A stretch of 24,675 bases of DNA from CAG-877 sp963589235 (GTDB lineage Bacteria > Bacillota_I > Bacilli_A > RF39 > UBA660): NCBI GenBank assembly GCA_963589235.1, contig CAVAJX010000028.1:1-24675 (forward strand), in the 5' to 3' direction. The translations under genes and the position numbers were made by a program. Below, piece by piece: positions 1 through 6,590 of this stretch. The notes under the pieces are model-generated. The model did not search any database. It saw nothing but the letters and a program-made list of their open reading frames with translations, and was not told the origin of the DNA. How positions within the stretch are numbered: the stretch's first letter is position 1; every line of letters begins with the position of its first letter.

Positions 1-73
1 AATCAAACTTAATTCCGTTATTTTATTAAAACGGACTTTCAAATAAAAATTTGCATATTTAGAAAAAGTATAA

Positions 74-100
74 AAAAGCTCTTGCAAGAATAGGGCTTTT
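74..100. terminator. Hairpin, possible terminator of upstream gene
   Basis: AAAAGCTCT (74-82) pairs with AGGGCTTTT (92-100) as a 9-bp stem with one G-U pair. Only four T residues end the plus-strand copy, while six T residues follow in the minus direction. It could end a gene to the left of the window. It overlaps the -35 box of the tRNA promoter, so the assignment is tentative. Confidence 0.35.
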
Positions 101-110
101 ATTGTATAAT
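82..110 (+). promoter_or_regulatory. Sigma-A promoter of tRNA-Arg
   Basis: TTGCAA (82-87), a 17-base spacer and a perfect TATAAT (105-110). Transcription should start around 117, just before the tRNA at 130. Confidence 0.75.
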
Positions 111-129
111 TCTATTTGTCAGCTGATAT

Positions 130-206
130 GTCTGCGTAGCTCAGCTGGATAGAGCAATCGCCTTCTAAGCGATCGGTCAGGCGTTCGAGTCGCCTCGCGG
201 ACACCA
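130..206 (+). tRNA. tRNA-Arg (anticodon UCU)
   Basis: This is a 77-nt cloverleaf with an encoded CCA end (204-206). The acceptor arm GTCTGCG (130-136) pairs with CGCGGAC (196-202), including one G-U pair. The anticodon stem ATCGC/GCGAT (157-161/169-173) encloses the loop CTTCTAA, placing TCT at 164-166. The T-arm carries the usual GTTCGAGTC-type sequence. It reads AGA and AGG, the dominant arginine codons of the genes in this window. It is a single-gene unit with its own promoter and terminator. Confidence 0.97.
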
Positions 207-217
207 TTTATGAATTA

Positions 218-245
218 AATCCTTGATATTCAGGGATTTTTTTTT
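218..245 (+). terminator. Intrinsic terminator of tRNA-Arg
   Basis: AATCCTTGA (218-226) pairs with TCAGGGATT (230-238) around a 3-nt loop, followed by an unbroken T run to 245. Confidence 0.9.
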
Positions 246-275
246 AATTTTATTTCACTTTTTTGAGTAAAGTAC

Positions 276-304
276 TTGTTTACAGACGATAACTGTGATA
301 TATT
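276..304 (+). promoter_or_regulatory. Promoter of structured leader RNA
   Basis: TTGTTT (276-281), a 17-base spacer and TATATT (299-304), with TG one base before the -10 (296-297), an extended -10. The predicted start at about 311 coincides with the 5' strand of the basal stem of the RNA below. Confidence 0.65.
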
Positions 305-310
305 TACGTT

Positions 311-420
311 GTAGGAAGGTTATTTTAACTAATATTTGTTTCTCATGTTAAAATAGTTTCTTCGGAACGACGCGACTAATCACTTCCTACATTAGAAACA
401 AGAAATTGTTTCTTTTTTTT
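311..420 (+). ncRNA. Structured RNA or attenuator leader, family not recognised
   Basis: This is a compact RNA of about 110 nt between a promoter and a strong terminator. A basal stem pairs TGTAGGAAG (310-318) with CTTCCTACA (383-391). Inside it, P2 pairs TATTTTAAC (321-329) with GTTAAAATA (347-355), and P3 is a short stem capped by TTCG (361-364). The 17-nt P2 loop contains TTGTTTCT (336-343), the exact complement of AGAAACAA (394-401), which is the 5' arm of the terminator. The loop can therefore form a pseudoknot that excludes the terminator, as in a riboswitch or attenuator. It matches no riboswitch consensus I know. It could be a cis-regulator of the exporter operon that starts at 489, or a free-standing sRNA. 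Confidence 0.65.
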
Positions 421-422
421 TT
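394..422 (+). terminator. Terminator at the end of the leader RNA
   Basis: AGAAACAA (394-401), GAAA tetraloop (402-405) and TTGTTTCT (406-413), then T residues to 422. The 8-bp stem is perfect. Its 5' arm is also complementary to the P2 loop of the preceding RNA, so termination may be conditional. Confidence 0.85.
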
Positions 423-488
423 GCATTTTTTGTGGGAAAGTTAATTTTATTTAGAATAATAAAGTAGGAGGTGAGAGAAAAAGACGTT

Positions 489-2570
489 ATGAAAGTTGTC
501 TTACAAGATGGTATTAAAGACTGTGGTATTTGTTGTTTACTTTCTGTTATTAGATTTTATGATGGGGATGTATCTAAAGAATATTTAAGGGAAATTACTA
601 ATACTAACAAGTCTGGAGTGTCAGCTTATGATTTAATAGAAGGCGCTAAAAGTATAGGATTTGATGCGGTAGGTGTGAAGGGAGACTTGTCAAAAATAGA
701 AAAAAATAACTTACCTTGTCTTGCTCATGTTATCGTTAATAAGAGTTATAAGCACTTTGTTGTTATATATGATATTGATTTTAAAAGGAACAAAGTATTG
801 ATTATGGATCCAGCGAAGGGAAAAGTAATTTTAAATATGAGTGAATTTAAATTGATGTCTAGTATGAATTATATATTTTTGAAGCCAGTTAAAACTTTGC
901 CTGTTTTTAATAAGAGTAAAATTATTCGTAAGATATTAACAGGATTTTTTAAGAAAAATAAAATATTTGTAATATTGATTATTGTTTTAACCTTTGTTTA
1001 TTTTTTATTTCAAATCATAACTACCTTCCATTTTAAGTATTTATTAGAGTTTTCAGTTAATTATAAAATAAGCAATTTGATTACTTTTTTGAGTATTTAT
1101 GTTTTCTTTCTATATTGTTTCAAAGAATTTACTAATTTTATGAGAAATATTTTATTGACAAAAATTTTAAGTAAACTGGATTTGGAAATTACTTTTGTAA
1201 CGTTTAAACATATTCTCTTACTTCCATATTTATATTTTAAGAATCGAACAACAGGTGAAATTATTTCAAGAATTAGAGATTTAAATACTATTAAGAATTT
1301 ATTAGGACAATTTTGTTGTATGATTTTTTCTGATTTTGTTGGTTTTATTTTATTTAGTTTTATAATGTTTAGATTAAATAGGAAAATATTTATAATAGTT
1401 TCTTGTATATGTGTATTTTTATTTTTTATACAAATAATATTTAATCATTTTAGAGTTTTAAAAGTTAAGAATGTTAATGTTTATAATGATAAAATTAATT
1501 CTTATTTAATTGAAACTATTACTAATATTGAGACTATTAAAGGTAGTCATTTAGAAAAGAAGTTTACAGATGTTTTTAAGATTAAGTATCAGAAATTATT
1601 AGAAAAAAATTATAGTTCTAGTTTATTTGAAGAAGGGTTTTTGTTCTTAAAAAATATTAGTAATAATTTGTTATTGGTTGTGATACTTGGTTATGGGTGT
1701 TTCTTTGTTGTATCTGGTAAGATGAGTTTAGGACAATTACTGGTATATCAAAATGTATTTAGTTATTATCTTTATTGTTTTGGAAATTTATTAAACTTAT
1801 ATACTGGCTATCATGACTTTAAATTAGCTTTAAGAAGAATTGAAGATTTGTTTACAGTTAAGACGGAGAAGTTTAATGGTAAAGGATATTATTTGATGTG
1901 TCGTTTAGATGGGGATATTGTTATTAAGAATTTGAATTATAATTTGGGAGGAAAATGTTTATTTAATAATTTAAGACTTAATATTTCTTATATGGATAAA
2001 GTTTTATTGACTGGTGAATCTGGATCTGGAAAGAGTACATTGGTTAAATTACTTTTAAGATATATTTATGTACCTTTTGGATTTATCTCTATTAAGAATA
2101 TTGATATTAATCATTATCATTTGGATAATATAAGAAATAATATTACTTATATTAGTAATAATGATACTTTGTTTACGGATACACTTTATAATAATATTAC
2201 ACTTAATCAGAATGTTTCTAAAGAAGAGTTTTTAAAGATTACAAGGATTACTAAAGTTAATGAAATAGTTAAAAATGATAGACTAGGTTATCAGAAATTA
2301 GTAGAAGAGGATGGATTTAATTTTAGTTCTGGTGAGAAACAGAGAATTATATTAGCTAGATCATTAACTAGAAAGAGTGATATTTATATTTTTGATGAAG
2401 CTTTTAGTCAGATAGATATAGATAAAACAAGAATTATTCTTAGAGATATACTAGAATATTTGAAAGATAAGACTGTTATTGTGATTAGTCATAGAAATAA
2501 TTTTAATAAGTTGTTTAATCGAGTCTTAAAATTGGAAAAGGGTAGAATATATGAAATTAGTAAATTATGA
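489..2570 (+). CDS. C39-peptidase ABC exporter for double-glycine peptides
   Basis: This is a peptidase-containing ABC transporter (bacteriocin or ComA type) that cuts the leader from a peptide precursor and exports the core. The N-terminal C39 domain has Gln6, catalytic Cys12 in DCG, His89 and Asp107. A six-helix membrane domain spans roughly residues 150-430. The ATPase has Walker A GESGSGKST (509-517), signature SSGEKQR (613-619) and a Walker B ending in FDEA. The length of 693 residues is normal for the family. An in-frame GTG at 471 lies inside the ribosome site AGGAGGTGA (466-474) and is rejected. The ATG at 489 places MKVVLQDGIKDCG exactly where the family begins, although its spacing from that site is long. 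The gene overlaps the next one by 20 bases and two small peptide genes follow, so these are the likely cargo. Confidence 0.93.
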   Translation: MKVVLQDGIKDCGICCLLSVIRFYDGDVSKEYLREITNTNKSGVSAYDLIEGAKSIGFDAVGVKGDLSKIEKNNLPCLAHVIVNKSYKHFVVIYDIDFKRNKVLIMDPAKGKVILNMSEFKLMSSMNYIFLKPVKTLPVFNKSKIIRKILTGFFKKNKIFVILIIVLTFVYFLFQIITTFHFKYLLEFSVNYKISNLITFLSIYVFFLYCFKEFTNFMRNILLTKILSKLDLEITFVTFKHILLLPYLYFKNRTTGEIISRIRDLNTIKNLLGQFCCMIFSDFVGFILFSFIMFRLNRKIFIIVSCICVFLFFIQIIFNHFRVLKVKNVNVYNDKINSYLIETITNIETIKGSHLEKKFTDVFKIKYQKLLEKNYSSSLFEEGFLFLKNISNNLLLVVILGYGCFFVVSGKMSLGQLLVYQNVFSYYLYCFGNLLNLYTGYHDFKLALRRIEDLFTVKTEKFNGKGYYLMCRLDGDIVIKNLNYNLGGKCLFNNLRLNISYMDKVLLTGESGSGKSTLVKLLLRYIYVPFGFISIKNIDINHYHLDNIRNNITYISNNDTLFTDTLYNNITLNQNVSKEEFLKITRITKVNEIVKNDRLGYQKLVEEDGFNFSSGEKQRIILARSLTRKSDIYIFDEAFSQIDIDKTRIILRDILEYLKDKTVIVISHRNNFNKLFNRVLKLEKGRIYEISKL

Positions 2571-2952
2571 GAAGAAAGGATTTGTTATATTTTTAGTTGT
2601 TTTCTTGTTTATTTTGCTTTTTGGACTTTGTGTTTATACTTGGTGTAAGAAAATTAATAGTTACAGTTTAGTTACTGGTCGAGTTAGAAAAAAGAATTTA
2701 ATAGAACTTTATATTAAAGATAAAGATATGAATATTATTTATAAAAATAGTAATGTTTATATTGGTGATAAAAAAGCTAGTTTTTCTATTGTTGAAGTTA
2801 ATAAGGATATATTAATTGATAGTGATGATAAATATAATTTAGTGTTACTTAAGACAAAGTCATCTTTAAGTGATGGAGAAATAGTTGAACTTACTTTTAA
2901 TGATAAACGTATTAGTTTATTTAAAATATTTGATGTTATTTGGAAAGGGTGA
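2551..2952 (+). CDS. Small membrane protein, possible exporter accessory
   Basis: This 133-residue protein has one membrane helix at about residues 10-32, then a beta-rich, lysine-rich external part. Its start lies inside the exporter gene with GGAAAAGGG just upstream, so the two are translationally coupled. HlyD-type accessory proteins of bacteriocin exporters also have an N-terminal helix, an early beta segment (here SLVTGRV) and a C-terminus like the one seen here, but they usually have about 400 residues and a coiled-coil hairpin. This could be a minimal version without the hairpin. That is an inference from layout; there is no diagnostic motif. A dedicated immunity protein is the alternative. 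Confidence 0.65.
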   Translation: MKLVNYEKKGFVIFLVVFLFILLFGLCVYTWCKKINSYSLVTGRVRKKNLIELYIKDKDMNIIYKNSNVYIGDKKASFSIVEVNKDILIDSDDKYNLVLLKTKSSLSDGEIVELTFNDKRISLFKIFDVIWKG

Positions 2953-2955
2953 GTT

Positions 2956-3096
2956 ATGGAGAAGATTAATAATTTAGAATTACAAAAGATAACTGGTGGG
3001 GTATCGGCTTTAGCGCTTGTTGGTATTGCGGCTTTAATAATTTTTATTTCAGGTGTACTTGATGGTTTTACTAATCCAGGGAGGTGTAATGGTTGA
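2956..3096 (+). CDS. Double-glycine leader peptide, bacteriocin or pheromone precursor
   Basis: This is a 46-residue precursor. The 15-residue leader MEKINNLELQKITGG fits the class II bacteriocin leader consensus: hydrophobic residues at -12, -9, -7 and -4, Glu at -8, and Gly-Gly at -2/-1. That is the substrate signature of the C39 peptidase encoded at 489. The predicted core is 31 residues: a strongly hydrophobic stretch (about residues 16-33) rich in Ala, Leu and Ile, then a polar tail with GFTNPGRCNG and one Cys. A single Cys rules out an internal disulfide. It starts 3 bases after the accessory gene, with GGGTGAG (2948-2954) serving as a close ribosome site. It may be an antimicrobial peptide, one half of a two-peptide bacteriocin, or a signal peptide. 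Confidence 0.85.
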   Translation: MEKINNLELQKITGGVSALALVGIAALIIFISGVLDGFTNPGRCNG

Positions 3097-3110
3097 AGAA
3101 GGAAAGTGAT

Positions 3111-3263
3111 ATGAACTTAAAAGAAATATATGCTGGTAGTAGTGTTTCAGGTACAATTATTAATGCTTTTACAAAGATAATTGGAATGATGTATGATGCT
3201 GGTAAGGGACTTGGTTCATCAATAAGAAGACTTGGTGAAAATAATTTATGTCCATTAGAATAA
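3111..3263 (+). CDS. Second small peptide of the bacteriocin-like locus
   Basis: This is a 50-residue peptide in the same operon as the double-glycine precursor. GAAGGA (3097-3102) lies 8 bases before the ATG. An in-frame TTG at 3093 would add six residues. The N-terminus has LKEIYAGSS, which loosely resembles a leader ending in GS, but the spacing does not match the double-glycine consensus well. The middle (GTIINAF to GKGLGSS) looks amphipathic with GxxxG-like spacing, and the end carries one Cys near LCPLE. A partner peptide of a two-component bacteriocin is plausible, because each peptide has a single Cys and glycine-spaced hydrophobic residues. Function is not established from sequence. 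Confidence 0.65.
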   Translation: MNLKEIYAGSSVSGTIINAFTKIIGMMYDAGKGLGSSIRRLGENNLCPLE

Positions 3264-3412
3264 TTATTAAAAAATATTGGAAGATAATAGTTACAATAAT
3301 AGTAATTTTTAGTATGCCTTTTATATATGAAATAGTTAAATTCTTGTATGAATTTGGTACTTTTATCGGTTCTTTAGGGCGATATTTGTTGAAATTTAGG
3401 ACTTTTTGTTAA
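3248..3412 (+). CDS. Small basic membrane protein, candidate immunity protein
   Basis: This 54-residue ORF overlaps the preceding peptide gene by 16 bases, with GGTGAA 8-10 bases before the ATG. It has a basic N-terminus (RIIIKKYWK), a membrane helix at about residues 12-28, then an amphipathic basic second half ending in RTFC. Its position as the last gene after the peptide genes, and its size and charge, suit a bacteriocin immunity protein. It could equally be a third secreted peptide. No family motif is visible. Confidence 0.55.
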   Translation: MSIRIIIKKYWKIIVTIIVIFSMPFIYEIVKFLYEFGTFIGSLGRYLLKFRTFC

Positions 3413-3429
3413 AAAAAACTAAAAATCTG

Positions 3430-3458
3430 TTGAAAAACAAGAGAAGTTTTGTTATAAT
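3430..3458 (+). promoter_or_regulatory. Sigma-A promoter of rpsU
   Basis: TTGAAA (3430-3435), a 17-base spacer and TATAAT (3453-3458), 33 bases before the rpsU start. Confidence 0.85.
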
Positions 3459-3491
3459 TCTTTTTAGTTAAAAACGAAGGGAGGGATAATG

Positions 3492-3692
3492 ATGGCAACT
3501 AAAGTAACTGTTAGAGGTAATTTGGACCAAGCTCTAAGAAAGTTCAAACAAAAAGTGGCAAGAGATGGTGTCCCTTCAGAATGTAGAAAAAGAGAAGCTT
3601 ATGATAAACCAGGTGTTAGAAGAAGAGCTGCTAAAAAAGAAGGAATTAAAAACTCTCAAAAGAGAAATCGTGCTAACAATAGAGATTATTAA
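3492..3692 (+). CDS. rpsU: 30S ribosomal protein S21
   Basis: S21 is a small basic protein of the 30S subunit platform near the 16S rRNA 3' end, and influences initiation. The protein (66 residues) has the family's TKVTVRGN start, a helix with ALRKFKQKV, the CRKREAYDKPGVRRR core and a basic tail. It is a little longer than the usual 57-60. Two ATGs are adjacent at 3489 and 3492; the second has better spacing from AAGGGAGGG (3477-3485). It has its own promoter and terminator, so it is a single-gene unit. Confidence 0.95.
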   Translation: MATKVTVRGNLDQALRKFKQKVARDGVPSECRKREAYDKPGVRRRAAKKEGIKNSQKRNRANNRDY

Positions 3693-3706
3693 TCTCTATT
3701 TTTTTT
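3678..3706 (+). terminator. Terminator of rpsU
   Basis: AATAGAGATT (3678-3687) pairs with AATCTCTATT (3691-3700) in a perfect 10-bp stem followed by T residues. The stem includes the rpsU stop codon. Confidence 0.9.
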
Positions 3707-3733
3707 ATATTAATTTTCGTTTCATCATATACT
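3707..3733 (+). promoter_or_regulatory. Possible sigma-E sporulation promoter of yqfC
   Basis: ATATT (3707-3711), a 14-base spacer and CATATACT (3726-3733) resemble the mother-cell sigma-E pattern. yqfC and yqfD are sigma-E genes in Bacillus subtilis. The predicted start would fall almost at the ribosome site, an unusually short leader, so this is tentative. Confidence 0.3.
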
Positions 3734-3749
3734 TTTATAGGTGATAATG

Positions 3750-3989
3750 ATGATAGATAAGATTAGAGATTATATAAGAGATGATGAATTTAGATTAACT
3801 ATTTTTAAAGATCGGTTACATATAATTAATTATTTAGAGATTTTGACATTTAGTAATAAACATATTTCGGTTGATACTGGTGATAATTTAATTGTTATAA
3901 AGGGAGAAAATTTGATTCTTAATAAGCTTTTAGATAATGAAATATTAATTACTGGGAAGATATATACAGTAGAGGAATTATATGATTAA
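3750..3989 (+). CDS. yqfC: Sporulation protein YqfC (YabP/YqfC family)
   Basis: This is a 79-residue beta-rich protein of the YabP/YqfC family. The family pattern is visible: LHIINYLEILTFSN, then I-V-D-T, VIKGENL and a terminal I-T-G-K-IYTVEEL. In Bacillus the protein is made in the mother cell and acts with the membrane protein YqfD, which follows directly here and overlaps by 8 bases. In-frame GTG (3741) and ATG (3747) lie inside or too close to the ribosome site AGGTGA (3739-3744), so the ATG at 3750 is preferred. It is one of the markers of sporulation ancestry in this window. Confidence 0.85.
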   Translation: MIDKIRDYIRDDEFRLTIFKDRLHIINYLEILTFSNKHISVDTGDNLIVIKGENLILNKLLDNEILITGKIYTVEELYD

Positions 3990-5130
3990 TAGATATAAAT
4001 TAGTTATTACTGGAAGGAATCCCGATTACTTTTTAAAGAAAATTATTAAGAAAAAGATTAATATTTATGATTTAGAAAAGACACATAAAAAGATATATAT
4101 TGTTGTTGATGATGTGGGACTTGATGATATTATGAGTATTAAAACTAGTTATAAAATTCAAGTAGTTGGGAGACTTGGTTTAGCAAGAGTTAAATATGTT
4201 ATTAAAAAATATTTGTTATTTTTAATATTTTTTGTGTTTGGTATTTTTGTAAATATATTTTTAAGTAATATTATTTTTGATGTAGATGTTGTACATAGTA
4301 ATCCTTATATTAGAGAATTAGTATTTAATGATTTGAAAAAGTATGGAATTAAAAAATATAATTTTAAAGTTAGTTATACTAAAAAAGAAAAAATTGTTAA
4401 TAAAATTTTAAGTGATGAGAAGAATGATATCGAATGGTTAGAAATAGATAGTGTTGGTACTAAGTATATTGTAAAGGTTGAACAAAGAAAGAAAAATAAA
4501 GATAAAGAAACTTGTGTTAGAAGAAATATTGTGGCAAAGAAAGACGCTATGATACTTGGAATAGAAGCTACTGAAGGGGAAATACTAAAAAAGAAGTTGG
4601 ATTATGTTAAAAAGGGAGATATTATAGTATCTGGTGTTATTTATAATAAAGAAAAAATAGTTGCTCAAAAGTGTGCTACGGGTAAAGTTTATGGAGAAGT
4701 TTGGTATTTAGTTTCTTTAGATATGCCGGTTAATTATAGAGAAGAAAATGTTACTGGTAGAGTTAAAAAACAATTAGAATTTAAATTTTTAAATAAAGAG
4801 TTTCATTTATTTTCACATTTTAAGAGTTATAAAAGAGAATCTTATTCAATAATTTCTAATAATTTACTACCTATTAGTTTGGACTTTACTAGCTATTTTG
4901 AAACAAAGGTAAAGAGTAAAACTTATACCTTGGATAATATAGAAAAAGACGCTATTTCTTTAGCGACAAATAAACTTACTAATAAGATAGGAAAAGATAG
5001 TGAAATAGTAAGTAAAAAAGTTTTGAAAAAGTATAAGAAAAATAGTAAAATAATAGTAGAAGTGTTTTTTAAAGTAAAAGAAGATATTACGGAATATTTA
5101 GAATATGAAGAAATTGTACAGGGAGAGTGA
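3982..5130 (+). CDS. yqfD: Sporulation membrane protein YqfD
   Basis: This 382-residue protein has the YqfD layout. A cytoplasmic N-terminal domain contains the VVGRLGLARV motif near residues 61-70, one membrane helix spans about 77-99, and a long lysine-rich external domain follows. That domain contains a lipoyl-like or barrel segment (residues about 190-235, with GEILKKKLDYVKKGDIIVSG). In Bacillus, YqfD works with YqfC in the mother cell during spore development. The external region has short repeats of charged residues but no catalytic motif. It overlaps yqfC by 8 bases, so the two are translationally coupled. Confidence 0.88.
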   Translation: MINRYKLVITGRNPDYFLKKIIKKKINIYDLEKTHKKIYIVVDDVGLDDIMSIKTSYKIQVVGRLGLARVKYVIKKYLLFLIFFVFGIFVNIFLSNIIFDVDVVHSNPYIRELVFNDLKKYGIKKYNFKVSYTKKEKIVNKILSDEKNDIEWLEIDSVGTKYIVKVEQRKKNKDKETCVRRNIVAKKDAMILGIEATEGEILKKKLDYVKKGDIIVSGVIYNKEKIVAQKCATGKVYGEVWYLVSLDMPVNYREENVTGRVKKQLEFKFLNKEFHLFSHFKSYKRESYSIISNNLLPISLDFTSYFETKVKSKTYTLDNIEKDAISLATNKLTNKIGKDSEIVSKKVLKKYKKNSKIIVEVFFKVKEDITEYLEYEEIVQGE

Positions 5131-5135
5131 TATTA

Positions 5136-5738
5136 ATGTTAGGACCAATTACTACTACATTACAGGGTGTTATTGATATTACTTGGCCAATGGTTTTAAT
5201 TGCTTGTGTTGTGATAGTTTCTTTAAGACTTAGTTATTTAATTAAAAATAAAGAAAGAGTAGTTTTATATAATGAGCTATTAAGCTTATCTTTTTTGATT
5301 TATATTATGTCTTTGTTCCAAATTGTTACATTCCAAGATGATGTTACTTGGTCTAGTAATAATTTTATTCCTTTTAGGGAAATATTGCGTTATAATATGG
5401 GCAGTCGACTTTTCTTCAAGAATGTATTAGGTAATATGATTATGTTTTTACCTTATGGATTTTTTGCTAGTTATTATTTAAAAAGTAAGAAGTTGACTTT
5501 ACCATTATGTTTAACTATTTTGACATCTGTTTCTATTGAGACTGTTCAATTAATTATTGGAAGAGTTTTTGATGTTGATGATATTATTTTAAATATACTT
5601 GGTGGAGTACTTGGTTTTTATATATATCATATACTTGATATTCTTGGTGATAAGTTACCTAATATATTAAAGAGCGAATGGTTCTTAAATATTATTTCAA
5701 TTTGTGTATTACTTGGATTATTATTTATTTTGTTATAG
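5136..5738 (+). CDS. VanZ-family membrane protein
   Basis: This 200-residue protein has five predicted membrane helices and the VanZ-family signature region: NFIPFREI, then GNMIMFLPYGFF, then SIETVQLIIGRVFDVDDIILN and a glycine-rich last helix. VanZ relatives can raise teicoplanin or lipoglycopeptide tolerance, but most chromosomal copies have no known role. The ATG at 5136 follows GGAGAG (5122-5127) by 8 bases; the GTG at 5127 overlaps that site and is rejected. In Bacillus the space between yqfD and ybeY holds phoH and the 7TM-HD gene pgpH. Here only this gene occupies it. Confidence 0.85.
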   Translation: MLGPITTTLQGVIDITWPMVLIACVVIVSLRLSYLIKNKERVVLYNELLSLSFLIYIMSLFQIVTFQDDVTWSSNNFIPFREILRYNMGSRLFFKNVLGNMIMFLPYGFFASYYLKSKKLTLPLCLTILTSVSIETVQLIIGRVFDVDDIILNILGGVLGFYIYHILDILGDKLPNILKSEWFLNIISICVLLGLLFILL

Positions 5739-5746
5739 GAGGAAAA

Positions 5747-6196
5747 ATGGGTAGTATTAGTATTTTTAATCAGACTGATAGAGAGATTGAAGAATTAAAG
5801 ACAGTAGAGGATGTATTAAAGAGTGCTGTTAAAAAGGAGAACTTGGTTAATACAACGTTTAATTTAATTATAGTTGATAATGACTATATTCATGAACTTA
5901 ATAAGAATTATCGTCATATAGATAGGGAAACTGATGTTATTACTTTTGCATTAGAAGATGATGATAGTTTAGTTATGCCTACTGATGAGAGAATTCTTGG
6001 GGATATTTATATTTCAATAGATAAAGCTATATCTCAGGCAGAAGAATATGGTCATTCTTTACTTCGTGAATTATCTTTTTTGGCAGTTCATGGTTTTTAT
6101 CATTTACTTGGTTATGATCATATGACTAAAGAAGATGAAAGGGTTATGTTTGCTAAACAAGAGGAGGTATTAGAAGCGTATGGGATCACAAGATAA
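5747..6196 (+). CDS. ybeY: Endoribonuclease YbeY, rRNA maturation
   Basis: YbeY is a single-strand endoribonuclease that matures the 16S rRNA 3' end and helps ribosome quality control. The 149-residue protein carries the zinc-binding signature HGFYHLLGYDH near its C-terminus and the conserved RETDVITFAL and GDIYIS segments. The start at 5747 has a strong site AGGAGG (5738-5743); an upstream in-frame extension into the VanZ gene lacks such a site. It overlaps dgkA by 17 bases. Confidence 0.95.
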   Translation: MGSISIFNQTDREIEELKTVEDVLKSAVKKENLVNTTFNLIIVDNDYIHELNKNYRHIDRETDVITFALEDDDSLVMPTDERILGDIYISIDKAISQAEEYGHSLLRELSFLAVHGFYHLLGYDHMTKEDERVMFAKQEEVLEAYGITR

Positions 6197-6590
6197 AAAA
6201 ATTAAAGATTTAAAATTAGATAAAAAAAGATTAACTAATAGTTTTAAGTATGCTTTTGAAGGAATTGTACAAGCTTATATAGGAGAACAAAATTTAAAGA
6301 TACATACTGTTATAGCTTGCTTAGTTATCTTGTTTGGCTTCATTTTAAAAATAAGTTATGTTGAATGGTTAGTTTGTTTAATACTTATTGCTTTAGTTTT
6401 AATGGCAGAGTTTTTTAATACTTCAATAGAGTATTTAGTTGATTTAGCATCTCCTGAAATTCATCCTTTAGCAAAAGCGACTAAAGATACAGCGAGTGCT
6501 GGAGTACTTATGATGGCTATTATTTCAGCTATCATTGGTTTAATTATATTTGTACCAAAGTTAATTAGTTTTGTAGGAGGCTTATTATGA
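6180..6590 (+). CDS. dgkA: Undecaprenol or diacylglycerol kinase
   Basis: This small trimeric membrane kinase of the DgkA family phosphorylates undecaprenol (usual for Gram-positive members) or diacylglycerol. Its 136 residues contain a cytoplasmic N-terminal segment, three membrane helices and the family active-site motif AEFFNTSIEYLVDL, followed by KATKDTASAGVL. The GAGGAGGT ribosome site (6160-6167) lies inside ybeY and the reading frames overlap. The end overlaps cdd by 4 bases. Confidence 0.93.
   Translation: MGSQDKKIKDLKLDKKRLTNSFKYAFEGIVQAYIGEQNLKIHTVIACLVILFGFILKISYVEWLVCLILIALVLMAEFFNTSIEYLVDLASPEIHPLAKATKDTASAGVLMMAIISAIIGLIIFVPKLISFVGGLL

Noticed and set aside
471..488. GTG start six codons before the exporter ATG
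   Set aside because: It lies inside the ribosome site AGGAGGTGA, and the C39 family starts at the MKVVLQ sequence. The same reasoning removes the early starts at 3741, 5127, 18461 (minus strand) and 22446.
3089..3109. Short ATG frame between the two peptide genes
   Set aside because: It ends after six codons and is out of frame with both peptides.
2956..3412. Recoding of TGA as tryptophan
   Set aside because: TGA ends several genes cleanly here (yqfD, yqzL, first peptide) and conserved Trp positions use TGG, so the standard bacterial code applies.
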